This document shows positions 22,376 to 33,646 of a DNA stretch of 64,000 nucleotides, one piece after another. This stretch comes from Viola odorata. Its lineage: Eukaryota > Streptophyta > Magnoliopsida > Malpighiales > Violaceae. Location of the stretch: the NCBI GenBank assembly GCA_963691705.1, contig OY829544.1:37159917-37223916 (forward strand), in the 5' to 3' direction. The first letter of the stretch is position 1, and each line of letters opens with the position of its first letter. The notes under the pieces were generated by a model. That model saw only the letters and a program-made list of their open reading frames with translations, ran no database searches and had not been told where the DNA came from. Both the position numbers and the translations under genes were made by a program.

Positions 22376-24103
22376 CCCTCGAGCATTAGACTTAAAAACA
22401 TCACCTCGTCTGGAATACACAGCCTCAACCCAAACACTGACCGCCTCCACTTACGCCTCGACCGAGCAGTACGCCACCCTCTAGCCTAGATGAACTCTGC
22501 ACCACTCTTAAGGAATAACGAAACCACAAGAGTGGCTTTCCTACATCAGCCTGCTGCAAGCAATCCTCCCTGGGTAAAGTATTTATCACTCACGCTCAGA
22601 AACAGAGTTAGGTGTTTACACTCATCAATGCGAATGATAATGCACAAAACCAAATTTACAATAGCGACCCGAGTATGGAGAACACATGCATGGGCAATCA
22701 TATGATCATAGAAAATTTGCAAGGGTGAAACAAGAAAATATGTTGGAGAAGAGGGTTCAAAAGAGAGAGAAAGAAGGATAGAGATTTTTTCTTAGCTGGA
22801 AAAAGGGCAAAATGGTGAGAGAGCCTCCTGGTGGCAATGGCAAGGGCAAGACAGAGAGCACTGATGAAGAGTGTGGGTATCTTCTTCATTCGAAAAATGT
22901 CGTTCGTCTTCTGATCTTCCTAATGCTCTGCTCCAGTTCTGATTTTGTACTCCCTTTCTGTTCAAATAATTTTTATTTATTTATTTATTTTTAAGGAAGA
23001 ACAAAAGGGAGCATACATGATGTTTTGAGCTTTTGAATTGGAGCAGCAAAATTTCCCTCGGGCGTCTGATTTTCAGCACATGCTTGATGTTAACGGCTCG
23101 GCCTAGCAGTTGATTTCCAAATTGCTCATTTGAATGCTTTGATTTGATTTGAATATCTAGGCCGAGTCGTTCGGAATCCCCACGCTAGAGCTTTTATTTC
23201 TCTTTTTGCGTTCTGTGATTGCTTGCCATACTACTACTTTCAGCATCTTGATCTAGCAGTTGGACGTATGATTTTCTATTTTTATTATCTGCTTCTGCTT
23301 TCAGTGTCTCGGTGCAGCAGCTCGATACCCCCACATAGATGATTCTCTCTGCCCCACCTTACCACTGCCAGAGGACATCTCTCACCTGCTAAGAAAAGAA
23401 AGGAATGGCTCAAGTAGTCAGAAAGGTGGTGAAATGAAGGGTTTGAGCAGCAAGGGTAAGAAGATAAAAATCAAGAAAAAAGATAACAAGGAAAAGCGCA
23501 AAGTTCCTAATCACATCATCGCTTTCCTATGTCTAATGGTGCCTATACCCAAGGGGTCTCATGCAAATTCAGCCAGCACACAATCATGCATCCACTCATC
23601 AAGAAATTATGGCAATGAAAGCTCGAAAGCTCACAGGGCAGAATACGATGATTGCAAGCAGCTAGAGCAAGACGTAGTTATAAGAGCTAACAGGCAGTAT
23701 GGTGTGCAAGCGGTTTTGGTGCAGTGGGTGAAGTGTCTATGTGTAGTGGGCCTACTCTGTGCATTCCATCAAAAGTGATTTCAAAAACAGGGGTAGTGCA
23801 ATCAGTTGAAAACCATTTGTGGAAAAAATCCAAATCGGGATAAAACATGCAAATGCAAGGCAAACAGTCATGCAATACGATAATAATCATGCAGTTATGC
23901 AAATATGCACACAAAATATATCACAAAAGTATGAAATCCCTCCCCACACTAAAGCAAAATACCGTCCTCGGTGTGGAGAAGGGAATCAACCAACGGAGTT
24001 CAAATGAAAGGAATAGAGATAGGGAGAAAGGAAAGTGTGTACCGGGGTAATTTAAAATACAAAAACAACCCGAAGGAAATTGGAGAAGAGTTTGGGAGAG
24101 ATA
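22376..24103. other. Non-coding 3' region of Athila Y
   Basis: About 1.7 kb between the third reading frame and the 3' LTR with no supported gene on either strand. Long untranslated stretches here are usual in Athila elements. The short frames present lack domain features. Confidence 0.5.
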
Positions 24104-26346
24104 TCAAGGGCTAGTAGGAGGACGTAGCCTCGAAGCTAGCTCATCAGGGAGGTTCTGGAGGAGTGAAATGACCGTCCGGAGGAGGGCATTCTTCTCAGCC
24201 ATATCAGCAGCAATCGGGGCGGTGGTATGGATGTCAGGATCTGCTCGTCTGGGACGCTCATCGCTCGGTGGTGGAATAGGGGAAGGAGGGGGAGAAGCTG
24301 CTGTGAGGTCAGGCCACTCGAATGCTCCACCATTCTGGGCGCTCCAAACTTGCTTCTCGCCACTAGTGTAACCTTTGCTTAAAGACAAAACATGACCCGT
24401 CAAGTGCAAATGGCCCATACCATCGAGGGTACGGGCATCAAGTAACTTAAAACCAACGAGAATAAATAGGTCACAACTGGACACGTTACGATTACGCTGT
24501 TCAACAGCCAAGCGAGTGATAAGGGAGCCAAGAATGGGATTGCGGTTACAAGTGATAATAGCATGCAATTCATGAGCAATCCAGTACCCTAGGTTGGCCT
24601 TATGGTCGTTATGCATACACCATAAAAAAGAATAATTCCTGGATAGAGAGGGTGCCAGAAGACTGCATCTTGCCCGCAAAGTTGAGAGCAAGGAAACGAT
24701 GTAAGATACGAAGGGCGGGGTCACGCAACTCATGGCCTTTTGAGCGTCGGGAGCTGTACTTGGCATTAGGATTGCCAGTAAGCTCCCTGAAGGCACTGGT
24801 GACATCAAACTCAGGGGGGTAAGCAGTGTATGCCCCGAGATACTATGAGGCACCCAAATTAGACTCTTTGGCAAAGCCAAGCAGAACATTAAACTTATCA
24901 ATAGGCAGGTGCTCCCAAACATCCATCAAATGAAAATTGACCACCTTATCAGCCCCTAAATGCATGCTACCCTTTCCCTTTTGTTTAAGCCTAGCACTAT
25001 CAAACCAAAAAGACGTGAAAAATTCATGGCTTAAGTCAAGGAATGTGGGGTGCTCAAAGTCAAACAGAGGACGCCAGCCAATATTATCAATCAAAACATT
25101 CACCCTAGCAGCTATACCCATTTTTTCTAAAAATTCAGTATCAAGTTTAGCACAAGGGGAGACAAGCATGCCATGCAAAGCTAACAACATATCATTGCTG
25201 GGCTTATCAGGAAAGTCCAGCCAACCATGAAGATGAGTGAGGTTAGGTGTTACCTAGGCAAAGGGCACGACTGTGCCTCCTCTGGCGTGGGCAGAACGAG
25301 CGGCCGGAGTAGGCATCGTCGTCTTGGTTGGGAGGAAGCAACCTGTGTAGCAGGTGATTTGCATTTCGGGCGAACGGGGGATGGTTCCTCGACTTCCATT
25401 TCCATGGAGGTGTCTTCGGTGGTTTCGGTGGTGGGAGGGACAAAAGCTTCATCCTCTGAATCGTCGTCGTGTCAATGGGAACCAGAAGCTTTACTTTCTA
25501 TGGCTTACCCTCGGCGTAGCAGACGGGCTTAATCAATCGGCCCCGAGATGTCATGTCACGACCCATGGGTAAACCGCTGGGTCCGGGAACGGATCCAGTG
25601 ACCTGGACATCAGCTTCAGATGTCAGAGTGGTGGTTGCGCTCTGGGTGGCTGCCGTCGCGGGCAGACCAATGGGGGTTGCATCATCCTCTTCCTCCTCTA
25701 ACTCTTCTTCGGAGCCTTCTTCATCGGAACCCTCCTCAGATTCCTCCTCCTCTTCGCCAGATTCCTCCTCGCCTTAGGAATTGCCAGATGAGGTGGGCGC
25801 TTTAGGAGTGGCAGCAGCCGCCGTGCCAGAGGCACACGGCGGGGTAGCGGTCGACGGAGCGGGCTGGTCGGTGGTAGCTATCTCAATAGAGTCAGACTCG
25901 CCGATTCTGACTCGTATTCACCGGATAAGGATTCGTCGTCGGCTGCAGGGGCTTTCGGCGGAGTTACGGCGGCGGTGGGATTTGGTGATGGAGGAGTGGG
26001 TTTTTGAGGTGAGGTGAGGATGGGTCTGGACGTTGGTGTCTTAGCGACCTTTGGGGTGGACGATGGCTTCTTGGCAGTGGAAGCGGTAGTCATGACAGTG
26101 GTGGTGGCCGGAGTTACTGGGGTAGTAGCAGCGACGGTGGTGGTCGGCTGCGGTTGCTTTGGTGAAGAGAGAGGGGTGGATTATTTCTGTGGGGATTTTT
26201 TTGGTGGTGGTGGGTGGTGGTGTACTAGCGACGGTAGAGACGCCGACTGCAGCAGGGGTGACGGGAGTGGTGGTGGTCGGAGCGCCTTGGGAACGACGAC
26301 TAGATGGAAGGTAGGAGCATCCAGCACTTTTCTTGGAGCGAGCCAT
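24104..26346 (-). pseudogene. Athila third reading frame (Athila ORF-1 / 'env-like')
   Basis: Starts MARSKK at 26346. The N-terminal third is Pro/Thr/Ala-rich, followed by an unusually acidic tract of mostly Glu near 25760-25680. The conserved part is NVLIDNIGWRPLF, HPTFLDLSHEFFTSFWF (25110-24990), then LGYWIAHELHAII and ILGSLITRLA (24590-24500), the pattern of the plant 'Athila ORF-1 / putative transposon protein' family. The C-terminus is proline-rich with a short helix and ends 24104. Frameshifts near 26100, 25790, 25500-25230 and 24900 break it. The family is sometimes called env-like because of its position; I see no signal peptide or convincing membrane span in the open parts. Confidence 0.65.
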
Positions 26347-26399
26347 AGAGAAGTTACAGAGGTTTTGTGAGGGGATAGAAAGTTGAAAAGCAAGAGGAA

Positions 26400-26812
26400 G
26401 AAGATGGAAGGTAAAGTGGAAAGTGAAAAGAAAATGGGAGAAAGCGTTCTCCTTTTATGGCTGCCAGCTGCTAGCCGTTGCCCATGTGCGGATGTGGCGG
26501 CTTGTGATTGGGGCCCATCAAATCCCAACTATCACGCTCCTGATCAGGAAATTCAAAGTTTAAAATTGGAATTAAGTGGGATATGGAAAGGGAATAAAAT
26601 AGAATATAAGAAAATTGATGAATAGGGGGAAATAAATAAAATAAATGAAGGGGGGGGGGGGGGGGGGGAGAATAGATTCAGGGATGGAGAAAATCAAGGG
26701 ATGTAAGGAAGGATAAGATAATTAGAGAAAAATAGGGGAAGAGATAGAAACGTGGGTTGCCTCCCACAAAGTGTCGCGGTTAAGGTCTCGGCCTAGACGT
26801 CGGTGACCAATA
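26400..26812. other. Spacer between integrase and third reading frame
   Basis: No gene. Contains a G run of about 19 bases at 26650-26668 and purine-rich DNA. Confidence 0.5.
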
Positions 26813-28150
26813 TCAGAGTTGGTCAGGTGGGTCAGCGACATCTATCTCCTCAGTGATGAATGGCTTGAAGCCTTCGTAGAATGCCTTGAGACGGTGTCCA
26901 TTGACTTTGAAAGTGACTCCAGTATCCAAACTTCGAATTTCAACGGCGCCATGGTCATAAACGGCTGTGACAACATATGGACCGGTCCACTTGGACTTCA
27001 ATTTCCCTGAAAACAACCTCAGACGAGAGTTATATAATAGGACTTTCTGTCCGATAATGAAAGATTTATGAGATAGAAGTTTATCATGGTAGGCCTTCGT
27101 CTTGCCCTTGTAGATGAGGGCATTCTCGTAGGCATCATCACGAAGCTCTTCTAGCTCCTGGATTTGCAATCTGCGATGTTGTCCAGTTTCGTCAAGGTTG
27201 AAATTGGCCTTTCGAATGGTCTAGACGGCTTTATGCTCAATTTCAACGGGTAAGTGGCAAGGTTTGCCGTAGATAAATCGATAAGGGGTCATGCCAATGG
27301 GAGTCTTGAACGTTGTTCGATAGGCCTATAAAGCATCGTCAAGCTTCAAGCTCCAGTCCTTGCGGGATTGGTTGACAGTCTTTTCCAAAATTGACTTGAT
27401 CTCGCGGTTAGACACCTCGGCCTGGCCATTGGTCTACGGGTGATAAGCTGTGGAGACACGGTGTGTAACTCTATACTTATTGAGCAAGCTCTTGATGACT
27501 CGGTTGCAGAAGTGGGTTCCACGATCACTGATAAGAGCACATAGGGTTCCAAACCTACTAAAAATACGAGAGCGAAGAAAGGCTGCAACCACTTTGGAAT
27601 CATTAGTTCTGGTCGCCTTAGCCTTAACCCATTTAGAAACATAGTCCACCACGTGGAGGATGTATATGTTGCCAAATGAATTGGAGAAGGGACCCATAAA
27701 ATCAATGCCCCAAATATCAAAAATTTCACAAGCAATAATACCTGTGAGCGGCATCTGGTTTTTGGTGCCAATGTTACCTGTACTCTGACAGCGCGGGCAA
27801 GCCGCACAGAACATGTGGTTGTCTGTGAAAATTGAGGGCCAGTAGAGTCCTGCTTCCAAAACTTTCATGGTTGTCTTCTTAGCTGCAAAGTGACCTCCTT
27901 CAGTGGAAGAGTATCAGAAACTGAATATGGAAGGGACCTCATCGGTGGTCACGCATCTTCGTATGATTTGATCCGAGCAGAACTTCCAAAGGTAGGGGTT
28001 ATCCAATATATAAGACCTAGCTTTTCTTCTGATACGCTTCTGTTCCGAGGGGGATGAATTTGCGGGAAAATGACCTGAGGCATAGAAATTAGCAATATCA
28101 GTAAACCAAGGGTATTCAACGACTTGGGCAAGACATAGTTGTTCATCAGG
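26813..28150 (-). pseudogene. Athila Y integrase
   Basis: The zinc-finger end CPRCQ is near 27790. The catalytic core has WGIDFMGPF (first Asp), ISDRGTHF (second Asp) and [11 protein letters not shown] (Glu). The C-terminal part ([28 protein letters not shown]) runs to 26813. Stops at about 27435 (before TNGQAE), 27325 and 27222 sit where Gln or Trp codons belong. The zinc-finger N-terminal part before 27870 is damaged. Confidence 0.8.
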
Positions 28151-28186
28151 GAATGTATCGCGAATAGGAATCAGTGAGTCATCCGT

Positions 28187-29602
28187 CTAGGTAGGCAAGC
28201 GGCTCAGATGATCAGCAATTGAGTTCTCAGTTCCTTTTTTATCCTTGATCTCGAGATTGAACTCCTGAAGTAAGAGTATCCACCGGATAAGGCGAGGCTT
28301 AGCGTCCAGCTTGGTCAAGAGGCACCGGAGGGCGGTGTGGTCTGAAAAGACGGTCACCTTTGTTCCCAAAAGGTACTGTCGGAATTTGTCTAAAGCAAAG
28401 ACCACGGCGAGGAGTTCCTTCTCGGTAGTTGTGTAGTTCCATTGGGCAGGATCCATAAGTTTGGAGGCGTAGTAGATGACATAAACCTCTCGGTCTTTCT
28501 TTTGTCCCAACACAACTCCCAAGGCATTATTACTCGCATCACACATACATTCGAACAGAATGGTCCAATCTGGTGCGCGAATAATGGGGTCGAGATGAGC
28601 TTCTGTTTGAGGAGGTCGAATGCGGCTTTACAGTTATCGTCGAAGATGAACTCAACGTCTCGCTGTAGCAACTGGTACATCGGTTGCGTAATCTTAGAGA
28701 AGTCCTTAATAAACCTCCTGTAGAACCCTACATGACCAAGGAAAGAACGTACTTCGCGTACACAAATAGGATATGGAAGAGATTTGATTACCTCGATTTT
28801 AGCTTTATCCACTTCAATGCCTTTGTGGGATACAATATGACCTAAAATCAGTCCCTGGTCTACCATAAAATGGCACTTCTCAAAATTGAGGACAAGGTTA
28901 GTTTCAACACATCATTGTAAAACTTTTCGCAAAGTCAGTAAACATTCGGGAAAAGAATTACCGTAGACGGTGAAATCGTCCATAAATACCTCAACGTCGT
29001 GTTCAACTAGCTCGGAGAAGATACTGACCATGCAACGCTAGAAAGTAGCAGGAGCGTTGCAAAGACTGAAAGGCATCCTCCTGTAGGTGAAAATACCGAA
29101 AGGACAAGTGAAGGTTGTCTTGTCTTGATCGTCTAGGGCAATCGGTATCTGGTGAAATCCCGAGTAACCATCGAGGCAGCAGTAGTGTGACTTTCCAGCT
29201 ATGAGTTCTAGCATCTGGTCAATGAATAGTAAGGGGGAAGTGGTCCTTCCTCGTAGCGGCATTTAATCAACGGTAATCGATACAAACGCGTCATCCGTTC
29301 TGTATGCGAGTAGGAATTTGTTCGTCGTTATGTCCCGTAGTGATTATGATACATGTCTTCTTTGGAACAACTTGAACTGGGTTGACCCATGTACTGTCCG
29401 AGATAGGGTAGATCACACCAGCGTCGAGTAGCTTCAGTATTTCCTTCTTAACGACCTCCATCATTGGAGGGTTAAGACGATGTTGTGGTTGGTGAACGGA
29501 CATACTAGCGTCATCTAGGTGTATCTGATGAGTGCATAAGGCTGGAGACAGTCCTTTGATGTCTGCAATTGTCCACCCAATAGCTTTCTTAAATTCCTTC
29601 AA
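28187..29602 (-). pseudogene. Athila Y reverse transcriptase and RNase H
   Basis: The N-terminal RT is open 29602-29291 (HQIHLDDASMSVHQPQHRLN), then 29262-29038 (YCCLDGYSGFHQIPIALDD). The catalytic FMDD is at 28987-28976. Thumb and connection are at 28866-28590 (ILGHIVSHKGIEVDK, FLGHVGFYRRFIKDFS). A one-base shift near 28585 leads into RNase H ([40 protein letters not shown]), ending HLSRLPT at 28187. Key acidic residues of both enzymes are still present. Confidence 0.85.
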
Positions 29603-30480
29603 TAAGGTGACGAGGGCTGTCTCTTCTTCACGGGCAGAGAATCATTGCCTCCTAGGTAAGCGTACTTCAGGTGCGTGGGCAAGACTTTGAGTTCCAAGTT
29701 TGGTGCCTGCATAATGGAAGGGGGAATTCTAGCATATTTAGAAGGTAGAGGGGTTACCACCATTTTGAAAGGAGAATGAGGAGTGGTTTCCAAAACAGCA
29801 ACAATCTCGCATAGGTTAGGTGGGGTGACGAATTTGGAGTCTAAGTGATCCATGGCTGCGAAATTGACACTATTGGCTAGGGCAAGCTGCAAAGAGTCAA
29901 CAGAAAATAAGTCAGCAATTTCCTCAACATCTGGATCAATAATATCAATAAAATTAAGATTCGAAAACTCAGAAGGGAAACGCATAGCATCAAGCATGCT
30001 GAATCGGATGATCTGTCCGTCAAACTCGAGGGTAATGGACGCATCGTGGACGTCGATCTTGGCACGGGCAGTCCTGAGGAAGGGTCGGCCTAGAAGAACA
30101 TCGGAGGGTTTGGTACCCTGTTCATCTTCCATGCTGATCACATAGAAATCGACTGAGAAGAGAAGACTGCCAACTTAGACGAGGACATCCTCAATAATGC
30201 CCTCCGGATAGATTACTGACCGATCTGCTAATTGGATGACTACTCGAGTTGGCTTCAGTGGTCCGAGGTCTAGTCTGGTGAAGATCATCAAGGGCAAGAC
30301 GTTGATACCTGCACCTAAGTCACACATAGCTTTTCCAATGTCAGTGCCCCCAAGTTTGCAAGGGATGGTAAACATCCCTGGGTCTGCACATTTTGGAGGG
30401 ATTTTTCTTTGAATAACAACGAAAACTTTAACACCCACGCTAATTTTGTTCACTCCTGCCAATTTGCTTTTGTTAGTGCA
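29600..30480 (-). pseudogene. Athila Y aspartic protease
   Basis: CDLGAGINVLPLMIF (about 30340-30300) is the active site. Athila-type proteases have Asp-Leu-Gly here instead of Asp-Ser/Thr-Gly. GRPFLRTARAKIDVHDASI (about 30090-30040) is the second motif. A stop near 30172 splits the segment. The same domain occurs in element X (41560-41920). Confidence 0.8.
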
Positions 30481-32248
30481 TAAAGATTTCAGAAACTTAG
30501 CATAACGTGGAACGTTTTTAATAGCCTACAAAAGTGGAATGTTAATTTGAACTTTACTGAACAAGTCAAAAATTTCTTATTCCTCTTTATCTTTTTTTCT
30601 TTTTGACTAACCTGTGTGGAAACGGAGGCTCAAGGACTTTAATGATGAAGTCTTCAGAGAATTCGGACTTCTCATCAATTTTAATTGGCGTACCTGATTT
30701 CCTGGAGGTGTAGACCTTTTTTTCTTTTTCGGCAGTGACTTCTACATCGTCAGCCACATGTGTGGAATCCGGGAGTTCAGCTTCTCGGCAAAGAGCTCGT
30801 GGTCAGGTAAGTGCGTGCCACTACGAAGTGTCATGGCACAAGCTCCGTGCTTAGGATTGGCTTCTGGTTATGGTGGCAATCGTCCTCCATTCTTCATCTC
30901 TTTCACCTCTACAGATAAAATCCCCAATTGTTTTTTACTATCAAGAACAAGAGTATGTAAGTTTGGTACCTCAGCAACTTGGGGTGTGGGCCCCATGGGT
31001 CATTGCAAAGCCTGGTACTGGTATTGCTAATTGTTGGAGTAGTTGGATTGGGGTTTGAAATTTTGGAGGTTAAAAGGCGGTTGCTGCTGATTCTGGAATG
31101 GATTTTATGGTTGTAATTGGCTCGGTCCAGGTTGTTGTTGTTGGTTGTTGTCCTAGCTCAAGTTTGGGTGACACCAACAGTTATTGTAATTCTGAGTGTA
31201 TGAGTCATACTTCCTGGGGGCTCCATTGTAATTCCCTATAGCATTCACATCTATCTCATCCGGGATGTGTGGGCAAGCGTCCGTAGGGTGGTCGGTGAAA
31301 TTACAAAAACCACATGCCTTGATCTACACGGGCTGGCCAGTAGATATGTTCTGAAGCATTCCAGTAATGGTGGAGAGTTGATTTTCCATAGCAGCAGCTC
31401 GGGCGTCGTGGGTAACAGGGGCCAATTGATCCAAAAGTACAACATTCTTGACCATAAGTTCCAAAAGAGCTTTGGCATCCATAGGGGTCAGGGCAAGTAG
31501 AGAACCACGGTTGGCAGCGTCGATTAATTCTTTGTCTCGCCCTCGCAGTCCCTCATAAAAATATTGGATGAGAGTGTGGTAAGGGATGTTGTGCGAGGGG
31601 CAAAGGGTTTGCATCTTTTTATAACGGTCATAGTGCTGTCCTAGGTTCTCGTTCTCTTTTTGGACAATGGAGACCAGCTGCTTCTTGGTAACATTGGCCA
31701 TAGTGGTGGGATAGTACTTCTCTGTGAATGCTTTGAACATTTCGGCCCAGCTGGTGATTGATAGGGCAGGCAGGTCATAAAACCAGTTGCGTGCGTCATC
31801 TTCGAGCGACCACATAAATGCTTTTAGCTTAGCTTGATTGATGTCTACCTTTGCGGGTTTCAGGGCTTCGCAAATAGTATGGAGTTGCTGGAGATGTCAG
31901 AGTGCACTCTCCCTAGGGATGCCATGGCACTTAGGTAAATAATGGAGAACTGATGACTTGATTACCCAGTCGTAGGTTACAATAGGCCACTCGATACACC
32001 CAGCGGTTTGACAACTTCTCCGTCATCAACCATGGTTGGTTGTTCGGGATAAAGGTAATCTTCAGCGGCTAGATCGAGTTGTTCGATGTAAGCGGGAGGT
32101 TCCAAGTGATCAGGGGGGAGGAGGGGTTCGGTGAATTTGATGTAGGTTTTGCAGATTGATGTTGCTTGGCCAATTTGCGAGCTAGTCGTTCTGATCTCCT
32201 AATTTCGGGGTCGTAGGACAGTAGAGTTGTGTTAGACGACCTGGTCAT
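30481..32248 (-). pseudogene. Athila Y gag
   Basis: Start ATG 32248 (MTRSSN), which matches the start in element X (MTRSSC, 40541). The gag core is open 31815-31324 (MWSLEDDARNWFYDLPA, EKYYPTTMANVTKKQL). It is followed by a CCHC knuckle CGFCNFTDHPTDAC near 31310-31270 and Gln/Pro-rich DNA to about 31000. Frameshifts occupy 31820-32050 and stops are scattered below 31200. Confidence 0.8.
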
Positions 32249-32273
32249 ACAAAAAGAAAAGAGAGATCGTCAA

Positions 32274-32291
32274 TCCCCGGCAACAGCGCCA
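32274..32291 (-). other. Primer binding site of Athila Y
   Basis: On minus TGGCGCTGTTGCCGGGGA lies five bases inside the 5' LTR end (32297). This is the tRNA-Asp-type primer site typical of Athila, with one apparent change (GCT for GCC). Confidence 0.75.
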
Positions 32292-32296
32292 AAATT

Positions 32297-33646
32297 TGAT
32301 CGGTTGTCGAAGCCATCAAAAATAATAATAAAAACCTGCAGTCAAGTGCACAATAAATTGTGTATAGTGGCAACAGGATCGAACACAGGGATTAAAGGTT
32401 AACACTCTAATCAATTCGCAAAACAAAGAAATCCAACAGAAAAGTAACAAAAGGGGGGGGGGGTTTGAATGGTTGTTTGATTATCAATTGCCTAAGATAG
32501 TAATAAAGGAAAACAAAGGAAGAAAGTAATCAATAGAGAGAAAGTTTCCAGTAAGAATTTGTATCTGGTTGCAATTATGGTCAGCCGGTCATTGGTGCAA
32601 CTATCGTCTACCCCGAGCCGATAGACACGCTATGAGGACCAGGTACGCTTAGGTCCCCTACTTACCTTCGTAAGAGAAGCTACCCCAATGTACGCTTATG
32701 GGGTAACCTTGACAGTCCGCGATCCTCCACGGTAGCTTATGGAGACAATATTTGGCTGCCCATGAAGAGGAGGTAAGACGCGTCTAGGGCGAGACACTCA
32801 GTACGCTCGAGGCTCTACCCTAACGATCCATTTAATCCAACTGGAGGAGACCAGGATCCCGATTACTTCCAGAATGGTTATCTACTTTACCCTGCCGCTT
32901 CGCGTTAGGTATAACCAAAAGGATGATAATAATTCCCTAGTTTTAATTACTAGTTGATCAAGCTTGTAATTAATCCTAGACAACTTGACAATTAAATATT
33001 AAACAAGATAGATATTAGCCCAGAATATATGAAGCACAATTTGACCTCACAGCTTCCCTTGCAACCTTCAATCGATTCTTACCAAGAACAGAAAGACTAC
33101 CCGCTCATATTAAAAGTAAAAACAAATAAATAAATAAATTGCATAAAATAGAAGAAGAGAAGAAGAAAAAAGTCCTATTTATTACCGGCCGGAGCAAAGC
33201 TCCGGTTTATTGAAAGAAAGAACAAAAGTGCCGGAGGCAGAAGTAGCGCCAAAAGTCTAGCGGGAGAGAGAGAGAGAAAACCTAATTACTAAAAGTATTT
33301 ATAGTTTGTTACAAATAAAACTCCTAATCCGACTGGAATTATATTCCTCAATGGTCTTCTACTGAGATTGGGATTCTCGGAGGAATTAATGAGCAGATCT
33401 CGTGTTTCCTTGTTTGCGACAGTTTCTTTTTCTCCCTAGGACTCCGCTGCCTTCTGCGAACATTCAGCTGCATGGCCTAGCTGCTCCATTCCTTCCAGAA
33501 AAATGATAGAAAGCGCTTCTTTTTGTATTTCCCTCTTAAATAGCCAAGATCTGTGAAAAGTAAAGAAACACAGCACCATTAGTAGCATCATGATCTAAAA
33601 AGGCATATAAAAGAGGGAAGAATTATGCATAATAAACACTCTATCA
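32297..33646 (-). repeat. 5' LTR of Athila Y
   Basis: 1350 bp, TG...CA on minus, the partner of 21007-22348. Next to the right is hAT sequence. A related but older LTR lies at 57350-58658. Confidence 0.9.

Larger units (their letters stand above)
21007..33646 (-). mobile_element. Athila-lineage gypsy retrotransposon Y, 12.6 kb
   Basis: LTRs of 1342 and 1350 bp, near-identical, face each other across a complete set of minus-strand genes: gag (32248 down), protease, RT, RNase H, integrase, then a third reading frame (26346-24104). The primer site matches the tRNA-Asp type used by Athila, and a polypurine tract lies next to the 3' LTR. Flanks are ATATG (21002-21006) and ACAGG (33647-33651), which do not form a good target duplication. 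Every gene has stops or shifts. Confidence 0.85.

Noticed and set aside
24104..26346. Calling the third Athila frame a viral envelope gene
   Set aside because: Position alone suggests it; no signal peptide, cleavage site or membrane span is visible.
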